A stretch of 64,000 bases of DNA from Oscheius onirici (Eukaryota > Nematoda > Chromadorea > Rhabditida > Rhabditidae). The stretch lies in NCBI GenBank assembly GCA_932521025.1, contig OW051471.1:8742001-8806000 (forward strand). The letters are read 5' to 3'. Positions 45,158 through 60,100 of this stretch are shown here, one piece after another. Every line of letters starts with the position of its first letter. The first letter of the stretch is position 1. The translations under genes and the position numbers were made by a program. Below the pieces are notes generated by a model. The model was not told the origin of the DNA. It was given only the letters and a program-made list of their open reading frames with translations, and ran no database searches.

Positions 45158-48100
45158 CTACAACATTGTGCAGTAGTTGCGTGCTCGTTGTCGAGCACGA
45201 CGTATGGGTCGGCGTCTTCTTTCGATTTCGTCATGGTCGTCAATGAGATCGTGTAGGTCTGTTTCCCGGAGGCGAGAACGAATTGTCGAACGGCGACATT
45301 CAATTGCTCCCTCCTCGATCATCGGCAGATCATTCCGCTGGGTTTCGTATTGATTTCTCCGAATTTCTTGTAATCCGCTCTTTTGGTAGCGCAGATATTC
45401 ACAGCCGTCTTCATCACGTTCAACAGTTCCCATCACAAACGGTACTCCAAGAGTGAAAATCTCATCACTACGCCGGTTGGGTGGAATGTAGTCGGATCGT
45501 CTTAACCATTCAGTTCTCTCAATGGCTGCGACTTCTCTGACCGGACTGAATGGTCGAGGACGTCTCGTGGTGTATTCATTGACGACAGTGGTCTGCTTAG
45601 CTCTTTCCATGTGCCCATTCCTCGGTGAACTGTACCCGTTTGCATGTCCATTCGAAGCTCCATGGTAGCCATTTTGTCTCCTTCTCGCTTGGGGAGATGG
45701 TCGGTAAGGCGACTCGCGAGGAGCGTATATAGGGTGATGAACGTTCAGTCTTTCGTTAGAAAGAGGTAAACGACAGGTTGTTGGTCTTGGCGAATGAGAG
45801 AAGGCTCTCGATTCCGGTGGACTTCTAGTTGAACGCGTGACATAGCGAACAGGTGACTGGGATTGAGAAACAGTGATCCTCTTGATGTAAGAAATTTCCG
45901 TTCTTTCATGAACAGTAGTCCAAGTGTGGGGAGACAATTGCCTCGCACGATAAGCAGAAGCTCGCTCAGATCTTGACGCTTCGTGTTGATCAGAGCGTGA
46001 TCGTTGAGGTTGCTTAGCACTGATAGAAACCGAAAATCCCAAAGGAGACTTCTGCTCATTTACCAGCTGATCAGCACTGAGAACAATTGATGGCGATTGC
46101 ACAGGATGGGGATGAGATTCCCGAACGTGAAGTTGCACATCGAAATCTGCTTTGGTATGCTCAGAATTGAAATTCAGAGCTTGTCCTCTCCATTCAGTAG
46201 ACGCTTCACCGCGGCCTTGGTAAGCAAACATGTGAGTGAAATCGAAGGCAGACGGTATATCAACTCGCAAATCCCTCGTCACGATATCTGCATCCAATTC
46301 ATGCACTTCAGTAGGCCGATCATACGCAGAGCCCTCTCCGATTTTGGAGTAAACACTTTCTTCCTGTTTCCGCAGATCCCCAGTTGATAATGCAACTACC
46401 TCCGGCTTCTCATCCTTGACAGGTGCAGCAACAGGCTCATCTGATCTTCCGCTGTGGTAAACGGTGACGTGGTGGGTCAGCGGTTGGCCATCGATGTCGT
46501 GCTGGCGTCCAGTGTTGTCCAAATGTCCTTCGTAGATTTCAGAAGTTGGATAGTCGAGATGAGCAGGCCCACGCTTGAACAGACCTGTGATCTTCGATCC
46601 GAAGCCTCGAGCAGCATCAGCAATGTCAAATTCAGATTCTTCCGGCTTCTCAGCCTTGACAGGTGCAGGAACAGGCTCATCTGATCTTCCGCTGTGGTAA
46701 ACGGTGACGTGGTGGGTCAGCGGTTGGCCATCGATGTCGTGCTGGCGTCCAGTGTTGTCCAAATGTCCTTCATAGATTTCAGAAGTTGGATAGTCGAGAT
46801 GAGCAGGCCCACGCTTGAACAGACCTGTGATCTTCGATCCGAAGCCTCGAGCAGCATCAGCAATGTCAAATTCAGATTCTTCCGGCTTCTCAGCCTTGAC
46901 AGGTGCAGGAACAGGCTCATCTGATCTTCCGCTGTGGTAAACGGTGACGTGGTGGGTCAGCGGTTGGCCATCGATGTCGTGCTGGCGTCCAGTGTTGTCC
47001 AAATGTCCTTCATAGATTTCAGAAGTTGGATAGTCGAGATGAGCAGGCCCACGCTTGAACAGACCTGTGATCTTCGATCCGAAGCCTCGAGCAGCATCAG
47101 CAATGTCAAATTCAGATTCTTCCGGCTTCTCAGCCTTGACAGGTGCAGGAACAGGCTCATCCGATCTTCCGCTGTGGTAAACGGTGACGTGGTGGGTCAG
47201 CGGTTGGCCATCGATGTCGTGCTGACGTCCAGTGTTGTCCAGAGGTCCTTCGTAGATTTCAGAAGTTGGATAGTCGAGATGAGCATGTCCTTTCTTGAAA
47301 AGGCCAGGCAGCTTGAAGCCGAATCCCTTGCTCTTCTCTGCAACTTCCTTCTCAGGCTCAACTTCATGAACAGGCTCTTCGATCTTGGCAACGACGACTG
47401 GAGTCGGCTCATCCGATCTTCCGCTGTGGTAAACGGTGACGTGGTGGGTCAGCGGTTGGCCATCGATGTCGTGCTGGCGTCCAGTGTTGTCCAAATGTCC
47501 TTCGTAGATTTCAGAAGTTGGATAGTCGAGATGAGCAGGCCCACGCTTGAACAGACCTGTGATCTTCGATCCGAAGCCTCGTGCAGCATCAGCAATGTCA
47601 AATTCGGATTCTTCCGGCTTCTCAGCCTTGACAGGTGCAGGAACAGGCTCATCCGATCTTCCGCTGTGGTAAACGGTGACGTGGTGGGTCAGCGGTTGGC
47701 CATCGATGTCGTGCTGACGTCCAGTGTTGTCCAAATGTCCTTCATAGATTTCAGAAGTTGGATAGTCGAGATGAGCATGTCCTTTCTTGAAAAGGCCAGG
47801 CAGCTTGAAGCCGAATCCCTTGCTCTTCTCTGCAACTTCCTTCTCAGGCTCAACTTCATGAACAGGCTCTTCGATCTTGGCAACGACGACTGGAGTCGGC
47901 TCATCCGATCTTCCGCTGTGGTAAACGGTGACGTGGTGGGTCAGCGGTTGGCCATCGATGTCGTGCTGACGTCCAGTGTTGTCCAGAGGCCCTTCGTAGA
48001 TTTCAGAAGTTGGATAGTCGAGATGAGCAGGCCCACGCTTGAACAGACCTGTGATCTTCGATCCGAAGCCTCGTGCAGCATCAGCAATGTCAAATTCGGA

Positions 48101-51100
48101 TTCTTCCGACTTCTCAGCCTTGACAGGTGCAGGAACAGGCTCATCTGATCTTCCGCTGTGGTAAACGGTGACGTGGTGGGTCAGCGGTTGGCCATCGATG
48201 TCGTGCTGACGTCCAGTGTTGTCCAGAGGTCCTTCGTAGATTTCAGAAGTTGGATAGTCGAGATGAGCATGTCCTTTCTTGAAAAGGCCAGGCAGCTTGA
48301 AGCCGAATCCCTTGCTCTTCTCTGCAACTTCCTTCTCAGGCTCAACTTCATGAACAGGCTCTTCGATCTTGGCAACGACGACTGGAGTCGGCTCATCCGA
48401 TCTTCCGCTGTGGTAAACGGTGACGTGGTGGGTCAGCGGTTGGCCATCGATGTCGTGCTGGCGTCCAGTGTTGTCCAAATGTCCTTCGTAGATTTCAGAA
48501 GTTGGATAGTCGAGATGAGCAGGCCCACGCTTGAACAGACCTGTGATCTTCGATCCGAAGCCTCGTGCAGCATCAGCAATGTCAAATTCGGATTCTTCCG
48601 GCTTCTCAGCCTTGACAGGTGCAGGAACAGGCTCATCTGATCTTCCGCTGTGGTAAACTGTGACGTGGTGGGTCAGCGGTTGGCCATCGATGTCGTGCTG
48701 GCGTCCGGTGTGGTCCAAATGTCCTTCGTAGATTTCAGAAGTTGGATAGTCGAGATGAGCATGTCCTTTCTTGAAAAGGCCAGGCAGCTTGAAGCCGAAT
48801 CCCTTGCTCTTCTCTGCAACTTCCTTCTCAGGCTCAACTTCATGAACAGGCTCTTCGATCTTGGCAACGACGACTGGAGTCGGCTCATCCGATCTTCCGC
48901 TGTGGTAAACGGTGACGTGGTGGGTCAGCGGTTGGACATCGATGTCGTGCTGGCGTCCAGTGTTGTCCAAATGTCCTTCGTAGATTTCAGAAGTTGGATA
49001 GTCGAGATGAGCAGGCCCACGCTTGAACAGACCTGTGATCTTCGATCCGAAGCCTCGAGCAGCATCAGCAATGTCAAATTCAGATTCTTCCGGCTTCTCA
49101 GCCTTGACAGGTGCAGGAACAGGCTCATCCGATCTTCCGCTGTGGTAAACGGTGACGTGGTGGGTCAGCGGTTGGCCATCGATGTCGTGCTGACGTCCAG
49201 TGTTGTCCAAATGTCCTTCATAGATTTCAGAAGTTGGATAGTCGAGATGAGCATGTCCTTTCTTGAAAAGGCCAGGCAGCTTGAAGCCGAATCCCTTGCT
49301 CTTCTCTGCAACTTCCTTCTCAGGCTCAACTTCATGAACAGGCTCTTCGATCTTGGCAACGACGACTGGAGTCGGCTCATCCGATCTTCCGCTGTGGTAA
49401 ACGGTGACGTGGTGGGTCAGCGGTTGGCCATCGATGTCGTGCTGACGTCCAGTGTTGTCCAGAGGCCCTTCGTAGATTTCAGAAGTTGGATAGTCGAGAT
49501 GAGCAGGCCCACGCTTGAACAGACCTGTGATCTTCGATCCGAAGCCTCGTGCAGCATCAGCAATGTCAAATTCGGATTCTTCCGACTTCTCAGCCTTGAC
49601 AGGTGCAGGAACAGGCTCATCTGATCTTCCGCTGTGGTAAACGGTGACGTGGTGGGTCAGCGGTTGGCCATCGATGTCGTGCTGACGTCCAGTGTTGTCC
49701 AGAGGTCCTTCGTAGATTTCAGAAGTTGGATAGTCGAGATGAGCATGTCCTTTCTTGAAAAGGCCAGGCAGCTTGAAGCCGAATCCCTTGCTCTTCTCTG
49801 CAACTTCCTTCTCAGGCTCAACTTCATGAACAGGCTCTTCGATCTTGGCAACGACGACTGGAGTCGGCTCATCCGATCTTCCGCTGTGGTAAACGGTGAC
49901 GTGGTGGGTCAGCGGTTGGCCATCGATGTCGTGCTGACGTCCAGTGTTGTCCAGAGGCCCTTCGTAGATTTCAGAAGTTGGATAGTCGAGATGAGCAGGC
50001 CCACGCTTGAACAGACCTGTGATCTTCGATCCGAAGCCTCGTGCAGCATCAGCAATGTCAAATTCGGATTCTTCCGACTTCTCAGCCTTGACAGGTGCAG
50101 GAACAGGCTCATCTGATCTTCCGCTGTGGTAAACGGTGACGTGGTGGGTCAGCGGTTGGCCATCGATGTCGTGCTGACGTCCAGTGTTGTCCAGAGGTCC
50201 TTCGTAGATTTCAGAAGTTGGATAGTCGAGATGAGCATGTCCTTTCTTGAAAAGGCCAGGCAGCTTGAAGCCGAATCCCTTGCTCTTCTCTGCAACTTCC
50301 TTCTCAGGCTCAACTTCATGAACAGGCTCTTCGATCTTGGCAACGACGACTGGAGTCGGCTCATCCGATCTTCCGCTGTGGTAAACGGTGACGTGGTGGG
50401 TCAGCGGTTGGCCATCGATGTCGTGCTGGCGTCCAGTGTTGTCCAAATGTCCTTCGTAGATTTCAGAAGTTGGATAGTCGAGATGAGCAGGCCCACGCTT
50501 GAACAGACCTGTGATCTTCGATCCGAAGCCTCGTGCAGCATCAGCAATGTCAAATTCGGATTCTTCCGACTTCTCAGCCTTGACAGGTGCAGGAACAGGC
50601 TCATCCGATCTTCCGCTGTGGTAAACGGTGACGTGGTGGGTCAGCGGTTGGACATCGATGTCGTGCTGGCGTCCAGTGTTGTCCAAATGTCCTTCGTAGA
50701 TTTCAGAAGTTGGATAGTCGAGATGAGCAGGCCCACGCTTGAACAGACCTGTGATCTTCGATCCGAAGCCTCGTGCAGCATCAGCAATGTCAAATTCGGA
50801 TTCTTCCGACTTCTCAGCCTTGACAGGTGCAGGAACAGGCTCATCCGATCTTCCGCTGTGGTAAACTGTGACGTGGTGGGTCAGCGGTTGGCCATCGATG
50901 TCGTGCTGGCGTCCGGTGTGGTCCAAATGTCCTTCGTAGATTTCAGAAGTTGGATAGTCGAGATGAGCATGTCCTTTCTTGAAAAGGCCAGGCAGCTTGA
51001 AGCCGAATCCCTTGCTCTTCTCTGCAACTTCCTTCTCAGGCTCAACTTCATGAACAGGCTCTTCGATCTTGGCAACGACGACTGGAGTCGGCTCATCCGA

Positions 51101-54100
51101 TCTTCCGCTGTGGTAAACGGTGACGTGGTGGGTCAGCGGTTGGCCATCGATGTCGTGCTGACGTCCAGTGTTGTCCAGAGGCCCTTCGTAGATTTCAGAA
51201 GTTGGATAGTCGAGATGAGCAGGCCCACGCTTGAACAGACCTGTGATCTTCGATCCGAAGCCTCGTGCAGCATCAGCAATGTCAAATTCGGATTCTTCCG
51301 ACTTCTCAGCCTTGACAGGTGCAGGAACAGGCTCATCTGATCTTCCGCTGTGGTAAACGGTGACGTGGTGGGTCAGCGGTTGGCCATCGATGTCGTGCTG
51401 ACGTCCAGTGTTGTCCAGAGGTCCTTCGTAGATTTCAGAAGTTGGATAGTCGAGATGAGCATGTCCTTTCTTGAAAAGGCCAGGCAGCTTGAAGCCGAAT
51501 CCCTTGCTCTTCTCTGCAACTTCCTTCTCAGGCTCAACTTCATGAACAGGCTCTTCGATCTTGGCAACGACGACTGGAGTCGGCTCATCCGATCTTCCGC
51601 TGTGGTAAACGGTGACGTGGTGGGTCAGCGGTTGGCCATCGATGTCGTGCTGACGTCCAGTGTTGTCCAGAGGCCCTTCGTAGATTTCAGAAGTTGGATA
51701 GTCGAGATGAGCAGGCCCACGCTTGAACAGACCTGTGATCTTCGATCCGAAGCCTCGTGCAGCATCAGCAATGTCAAATTCGGATTCTTCCGACTTCTCA
51801 GCCTTGACAGGTGCAGGAACAGGCTCATCTGATCTTCCGCTGTGGTAAACGGTGACGTGGTGGGTCAGCGGTTGGCCATCGATGTCGTGCTGACGTCCAG
51901 TGTTGTCCAGAGGTCCTTCGTAGATTTCAGAAGTTGGATAGTCGAGATGAGCATGTCCTTTCTTGAAAAGGCCAGGCAGCTTGAAGCCGAATCCCTTGCT
52001 CTTCTCTGCAACTTCCTTCTCAGGCTCAACTTCATGAACAGGCTCTTCGATCTTGGCAACGACGACTGGAGTCGGCTCATCCGATCTTCCGCTGTGGTAA
52101 ACGGTGACGTGGTGGGTCAGCGGTTGGCCATCGATGTCGTGCTGGCGTCCAGTGTTGTCCAAATGTCCTTCGTAGATTTCAGAAGTTGGATAGTCGAGAT
52201 GAGCAGGCCCACGCTTGAACAGACCTGTGATCTTCGATCCGAAGCCTCGTGCAGCATCAGCAATGTCAAATTCGGATTCTTCCGACTTCTCAGCCTTGAC
52301 AGGTGCAGGAACAGGCTCATCCGATCTTCCGCTGTGGTAAACGGTGACGTGGTGGGTCAGCGGTTGGACATCGATGTCGTGCTGGCGTCCAGTGTTGTCC
52401 AAATGTCCTTCGTAGATTTCAGAAGTTGGATAGTCGAGATGAGCAGGCCCACGCTTGAACAGACCTGTGATCTTCGATCCGAAGCCTCGAGCAGCATCAG
52501 CAATGTCAAATTCAGATTCTTCCGGCTTCTCAGCCTTGACAGGTGCAGGAACAGGCTCATCCGATCTTCCGCTGTGGTAAACGGTGACGTGGTGGGTCAG
52601 CGGTTGGCCATCGATGTCGTGCTGACGTCCAGTGTTGTCCAGAGGTCCTTCGTAGATTTCAGAAGTTGGATAGTCGAGATGAGCATGTCCTTTCTTGAAA
52701 AGGCCAGGCAGCTTGAAGCCGAATCCCTTGCTCTTCTCTGCAACTTCCTTCTCAGGCTCAACTTCATGAACAGGCTCTTCGATCTTGGCAACGACGACTG
52801 GAGTCGGCTCATCCGATCTTCCGCTGTGGTAAACGGTGACGTGGTGGGTCAGCGGTTGGCCATCGATGTCGTGCTGGCGTCCAGTGTTGTCCAAATGTCC
52901 TTCGTAGATTTCAGAAGTTGGATAGTCGAGATGAGCAGGCCCACGCTTGAACAGACCTGTGATCTTCGATCCGAAGCCTCGTGCAGCATCAGCAATGTCA
53001 AATTCGGATTCTTCCGACTTCTCAGCCTTGACAGGTGCAGCAACAGGCTCATCTGATCTTCCGCTGTGGTAAACGGTGACGTGGTGGGTCAGCGGTTGGC
53101 CATCGATGTCGTGCTGGCGTCCAGTGTTGTCCAAATGTCCTTCGTAGATTTCAGAAGTTGGATAGTCGAGATGAGCAGGCCCACGCTTGAACAGACCTGT
53201 GATCTTCGATCCGAAGCCTCGAGCAGCATCAGCAATGTCAAATTCAGATTCTTCCGGCTTCTCAGCCTTGACAGGTGCAGGAACAGGCTCATCTGATCTT
53301 CCGCTGTGGTAAACGGTGACGTGGTGGGTCAGCGGTTGGCCATCGATGTCGTGCTGGCGTCCAGTGTTGTCCAAATGTCCTTCATAGATTTCAGAAGTTG
53401 GATAGTCGAGATGAGCAGGCCCACGCTTGAACAGACCTGTGATCTTCGATCCGAAGCCTCGAGCAGCATCAGCAATGTCAAATTCAGATTCTTCCGGCTT
53501 CTCAGCCTTGACAGGTGCAGGAACAGGCTCATCCGATCTTCCGCTGTGGTAAACGGTGACGTGGTGGGTCAGCGGTTGGCCATCGATGTCGTGCTGACGT
53601 CCAGTGTTGTCCAGAGGTCCTTCGTAGATTTCAGAAGTTGGATAGTCGAGATGAGCATGTCCTTTCTTGAAAAGGCCAGGCAGCTTGAAGCCGAATCCCT
53701 TGCTCTTCTCTGCAACTTCCTTCTCAGGCTCAACTTCATGAACAGGCTCTTCGATCTTGGCAACGACGACTGGAGTCGGCTCATCCGATCTTCCGCTGTG
53801 GTAAACGGTGACGTGGTGGGTCAGCGGTTGGCCATCGATGTCGTGCTGGCGTCCAGTGTTGTCCAGAGGCCCTTCGTAGATTTCAGAAGTTGGATAGTCG
53901 AGATGAGCAGGCCCACGCTTGAACAGACCTGTGATCTTCGATCCGAAGCCTCGTGCAGCATCAGCAATGTCAAATTCGGATTCTTCCGACTTCTCAGCCT
54001 TGACAGGTGCAGGAACAGGCTCATCTGATCTTCCGCTGTGGTAAACTGTGACGTGGTGGGTCAGCGGTTGGCCATCGATGTCGTGCTGGCGTCCGGTGTG

Positions 54101-57100
54101 GTCCAAATGTCCTTCGTAGATTTCAGAAGTTGGATAGTCGAGATGAGCATGTCCTTTCTTGAAAAGGCCAGGCAGCTTGAAGCCGAATCCCTTGCTCTTC
54201 TCTGCAACTTCCTTCTCAGGCTCAACTTCATGAACAGGCTCTTCGATCTTGGCAACGACGACTGGAGTCGGCTCATCCGATCTTCCGCTGTGGTAAACGG
54301 TGACGTGGTGGGTCAGCGGTTGGCCATCGATGTCGTGCTGGCGTCCAGTGTTGTCCAAATGTCCTTCGTAGATTTCAGAAGTTGGATAGTCGAGATGAGC
54401 AGGCCCACGCTTGAACAGACCTGTGATCTTCGATCCGAAGCCTCGTGCAGCATCAGCAATGTCAAATTCGGATTCTTCCGGCTTCTCAGCCTTGACAGGT
54501 GCAGGAACAGGCTCATCTGATCTTCCGCTGTGGTAAACTGTGACGTGGTGGGTCAGCGGTTGGCCATCGATGTCGTGCTGGCGTCCGGTGTGGTCCAAAT
54601 GTCCTTCGTAGATTTCAGAAGTTGGATAGTCGAGATGAGCATGTCCTTTCTTGAAAAGGCCAGGCAGCTTGAAGCCGAATCCCTTGCTCTTCTCTGCAAC
54701 TTCCTTCTCAGGCTCAACTTCATGAACAGGCTCTTCGATCTTGGCAACGACGACTGGAGTCGGCTCATCCGATCTTCCGCTGTGGTAAACGGTGACGTGG
54801 TGGGTCAGCGGTTGGCCATCGATGTCGTGCTGGCGTCCAGTGTTGTCCAAATGTCCTTCGTAGATTTCAGAAGTTGGATAGTCGAGATGAGCAGGCCCAC
54901 GCTTGAACAGACCTGTGATCTTCGATCCGAAGCCTCGTGCAGCATCAGCAATGTCAAATTCGGATTCTTCCGGCTTCTCAGCCTTGACAGGTGCAGGAAC
55001 AGGCTCATCTGATCTTCCGCTGTGGTAAACTGTGACGTGGTGGGTCAGCGGTTGGCCATCGATGTCGTGCTGGCGTCCGGTGTGGTCCAAATGTCCTTCG
55101 TAGATTTCAGAAGTTGGATAGTCGAGATGAGCATGTCCTTTCTTGAAAAGGCCAGGCAGCTTGAAGCCGAATCCCTTGCTCTTCTCTGCAACTTCCTTCT
55201 CAGGCTCAACTTCATGAACAGGCTCTTCGATCTTGGCAACGACGACTGGAGTCGGCTCATCCGATCTTCCGCTGTGGTAAACGGTGACGTGGTGGGTCAG
55301 CGGTTGGACATCGATGTCGTGCTGGCGTCCAGTGTTGTCCAAATGTCCTTCGTAGATTTCAGAAGTTGGATAGTCGAGATGAGCAGGCCCACGCTTGAAC
55401 AGACCTGTGATCTTCGATCCGAAGCCTCGAGCAGCATCAGCAATGTCAAATTCAGATTCTTCCGGCTTCTCAGCCTTGACAGGTGCAGGAACAGGCTCAT
55501 CCGATCTTCCGCTGTGGTAAACGGTGACGTGGTGGGTCAGCGGTTGGCCATCGATGTCGTGCTGACGTCCAGTGTTGTCCAAATGTCCTTCATAGATTTC
55601 AGAAGTTGGATAGTCGAGATGAGCATGTCCTTTCTTGAAAAGGCCAGGCAGCTTGAAGCCGAATCCCTTGCTCTTCTCTGCAACTTCCTTCTCAGGCTCA
55701 ACTTCATGAACAGGCTCTTCGATCTTGGCAACGACGACTGGAGTCGGCTCATCCGATCTTCCGCTGTGGTAAACGGTGACGTGGTGGGTCAGCGGTTGGC
55801 CATCGATGTCGTGCTGGCGTCCAGTGTTGTCCAAATGTCCTTTGTAGATTTCAGAAGTTGGATAGTCGAGATGAGCAGGCCCACGCTTGAACAGACCTGT
55901 GATCTTCGATCCGAAGCCTCGTGCAGCATCAGCAATGTCAAATTCGGATTCTTCCGGCTTCTCAGCCTTGACAGGTGCAGGAACAGGCTCATCTGATCTT
56001 CCGCTGTGGTAAACTGCGACGTGGTGGGTCAGCGGTTGGCCATCGATGTCGTGCTGACGTCCAGTGTTGTCCAAATGTCCTTCATAGATTTCAGAAGTTG
56101 GATAGTCGAGATGAGCATGTCCTTTCTTGAAAAGGCCAGGCAGCTTGAAGCCGAATCCCTTGCTCTTCTCTGCAACTTCCTTCTCAGGCTCAACTTCATG
56201 AACAGGCTCTTCGATCTTGGCAACGACGACTGGAGTCGGCTCATCCGATCTTCCGCTGTGGTAAACGGTGACGTGGTGGGTCAGCGGTTGGCCATCGATG
56301 TCGTGCTGACGTCCAGTGTTGTCCAGAGGCCCTTCGTAGATTTCAGAAGTTGGATAGTCGAGATGAGCAGGCCCACGCTTGAACAGACCTGTGATCTTCG
56401 ATCCGAAGCCTCGTGCAGCATCAGCAATGTCAAATTCGGATTCTTCCGACTTCTCAGCCTTGACAGGTGCAGGAACAGGCTCATCTGATCTTCCGCTGTG
56501 GTAAACTGTGACGTGGTGGGTCAGCGGTTGGCCATCGATGTCGTGCTGGCGTCCGGTGTGGTCCAAATGTCCTTCGTAGATTTCAGAAGTTGGATAGTCG
56601 AGATGAGCATGTCCTTTCTTGAAAAGGCCAGGCAGCTTGAAGCCGAATCCCTTGCTCTTCTCTGCAACTTCCTTCTCAGGCTCAACTTCATGAACAGGCT
56701 CTTCGATCTTGGCAACGACGACTGGAGTCGGCTCATCCGATCTTCCGCTGTGGTAAACGGTGACGTGGTGGGTCAGCGGTTGGCCATCGATGTCGTGCTG
56801 GCGTCCAGTGTTGTCCAAATGTCCTTCGTAGATTTCAGAAGTTGGATAGTCGAGATGAGCAGGCCCACGCTTGAACAGACCTGTGATCTTCGATCCGAAG
56901 CCTCGTGCAGCATCAGCAATGTCAAATTCGGATTCTTCCGACTTCTCAGCCTTGACAGGTGCAGGAACAGGCTCATCTGATCTTCCGCTGTGGTAAACTG
57001 TGACGTGGTGGGTCAGCGGTTGGCCATCGATGTCGTGCTGGCGTCCGGTGTGGTCCAAATGTCCTTCGTAGATTTCAGAAGTTGGATAGTCGAGATGAGC

Positions 57101-60100
57101 ATGTCCTTTCTTGAAAAGGCCAGGCAGCTTGAAGCCGAATCCCTTGCTCTTCTCTGCAACTTCCTTCTCAGGCTCAACTTCATGAACAGGCTCTTCGATC
57201 TTGGCAACGACGACTGGAGTCGGCTCATCCGATCTTCCGCTGTGGTAAACGGCGACGTGGTGGGTCAGCGGTTGGCCATCGATGTCGTGCTGACGTCCAG
57301 TGTTGTCCAGAGGCCCTTCGTAGATTTCAGAAGTTGGATAGTCGAGATGAGCAGGCCCACGCTTGAACAGACCTGTGATCTTCGATCCGAAGCCTCGTGC
57401 AGCATCAGCAATGTCAAATTCGGATTCTTCCGACTTCTCAGCCTTGACAGGTGCAGGAACAGGCTCTGATCTTCCGCTGTGGTAAACGGTGACGTGGTGG
57501 GTCAGCGGTTGGCCATCGATGTCGTGCTGACGTCCAGTGTTGTCCAGAGGTCCTTCGTAGATTTCAGAAGTTGGATAGTCGAGATGAGCATGTCCTTTCT
57601 TGAAAAGGCCAGGCAGCTTGAAGCCGAATCCCTTGCTCTTCTCTGCAACTTCCTTCTCAGGCTCAACTTCATGAACAGGCTCTTCGATCTTGGCAACGAC
57701 GACTGGAGTCGGCTCATCCGATCTTCCGCTGTGGTAAACGGTGACGTGGTGGGTCAGCGGTTGGCCATCGATGTCGTGCTGGCGTCCAGTGTTGTCCAAA
57801 TGTCCTTCGTAGATTTCAGAAGTTGGATAGTCGAGATGAGCAGGCCCACGCTTGAACAGACCTGTGATCTTCGATCCGAAGCCTCGTGCAGCATCAGCAA
57901 TGTCAAATTCGGATTCTTCCGACTTCTCAGCCTTGACAGGTGCAGGAACAGGCTCATCTGATCTTCCGCTGTGGTAAACGGTGACGTGGTGGGTCAGCGG
58001 TTGGCCATCGATGTCGTGCTGACGTCCAGTGTTGTCCAGAGGTCCTTCGTAGATTTCAGAAGTTGGATAGTCGAGATGAGCAGGCCCACGCTTGAACAGA
58101 CCTGTGATCTTCGATCCGAAGCCTCGTGCAGCATCAGCAATGTCAAATTCGGATTCTTCCGGCTTCTCAGCCTTGACAGGTGCAGGAACAGGCTCATCTG
58201 ATCTTCCGCTGTGGTAAACTGTGACGTGGTGGGTCAGCGGTTGGCCATCGATGTCGTGCTGGCGTCCGGTGTGGTCCAAATGTCCTTCGTAGATTTCAGA
58301 AGTTGGATAGTCGAGATGAGCATGTCCTTTCTTGAAAAGGCCAGGCAGCTTGAAGCCGAATCCCTTGCTCTTCTCTGCAACTTCCTTCTCAGGCTCAACT
58401 TCATGAACAGGCTCTTCGATCTTGGCAACGACGACTGGAGTCGGCTCATCTGATCTTCCGCTGTGGTAAACTGTGACGTGGTGGGTCAGCGGTTGGCCAT
58501 CGATGTCGTGCTGGCGTCCGGTGTGGTCCAAATGTCCTTCGTAGATTTCAGAAGTTGGATAGTCGAGATGAGCATGTCCTTTCTTGAAAAGGCCAGGCAG
58601 CTTGAAGCCGAATCCCTTGCTCTTCTCTGCAACTTCCTTCTCAGGCTCAACTTCATGAACAGGCTCTTCGATCTTGGCAACGACGACTGGAGTCGGCTCA
58701 TCCGATCTTCCGCTGTGGTAAACGGTGACGTGGTGGGTCAGCGGTTGGCCATCGATGTCGTGCTGGCGTCCAGTGTTGTCCAAATGTCCTTCGTAGATTT
58801 CAGAAGTTGGATAGTCGAGATGAGCAGGCCCACGCTTGAACAGACCTGTGATCTTCGATCCGAAGCCTCGTGCAGCATCAGCAATGTCAAATTCGGATTC
58901 TTCCGGCTTCTCAGCCTTGACAGGTGCAGGAACAGGCTCATCTGATCTTCCGCTGTGGTAAACTGCGACGTGGTGGGTCAGCGGTTGGCCATCGATGTCG
59001 TGCTGGCGTCCGGTGTGGTCCAAATGTCCTTCGTAGATTTCAGAAGTTGGATAGTCGAGATGAGCATGTCCTTTCTTGAAAAGGCCAGGCAGCTTGAAGC
59101 CGAATCCCTTGCTCTTCTCTGCAACTTCCTTCTCAGGCTCAACTTCATGAACAGGCTCTTCGATCTTGGCAACGACGACTGGAGTCGGCTCATCCGATCT
59201 TCCGCTGTGGTAAACGGTGACGTGGTGGGTCAGCGGTTGGCCATCGATGTCGTGCTGGCGTCCAGTGTTGTCCAAATGTCCTTCGTAGATTTCAGAAGTT
59301 GGATAGTCGAGATGAGCAGGCCCACGCTTGAACAGACCTGTGATCTTCGATCCGAAGCCTCGTGCAGCATCAGCAATGTCAAATTCGGATTCTTCCGACT
59401 TCTCAGCCTTGACAGGTGCAGGAACAGGCTCATCTGATCTTCCGCTGTGGTAAACGGTGACGTGGTGGGTCAGCGGTTGGCCATCGATGTCGTGCTGACG
59501 TCCAGTGTTGTCCAGAGGTCCTTCGTAGATTTCAGAAGTTGGATAGTCGAGATGAGCAGGCCCACGCTTGAACAGACCTGTGATCTTCGATCCGAAGCCT
59601 CGTGCAGCATCAGCAATGTCAAATTCGGATTCTTCCGGCTTCTCAGCCTTGACAGGTGCAGGAACAGGCTCATCTGATCTTCCGCTGTGGTAAACTGTGA
59701 CGTGGTGGGTCAGCGGTTGGCCATCGATGTCGTGCTGGCGTCCGGTGTGGTCCAAATGTCCTTCGTAGATTTCAGAAGTTGGATAGTCGAGATGAGCATG
59801 TCCTTTCTTGAAAAGGCCAGGCAGCTTGAAGCCGAATCCCTTGCTCTTCTCTGCAACTTCCTTCTCAGGCTCAACTTCATGAACAGGCTCTTCGATCTTG
59901 GCAACGACGACTGGAGTCGGCTCATCCGATCTTCCGCTGTGGTAAACGGTGACGTGGTGGGTCAGCGGTTGGACATCGATGTCGTGCTGGCGTCCAGTGT
60001 TGTCCAAATGTCCTTCGTAGATTTCAGAAGTTGGATAGTCGAGATGAGCAGGCCCACGCTTGAACAGACCTGTGATCTTCGATCCGAAGCCTCGAGCAGC

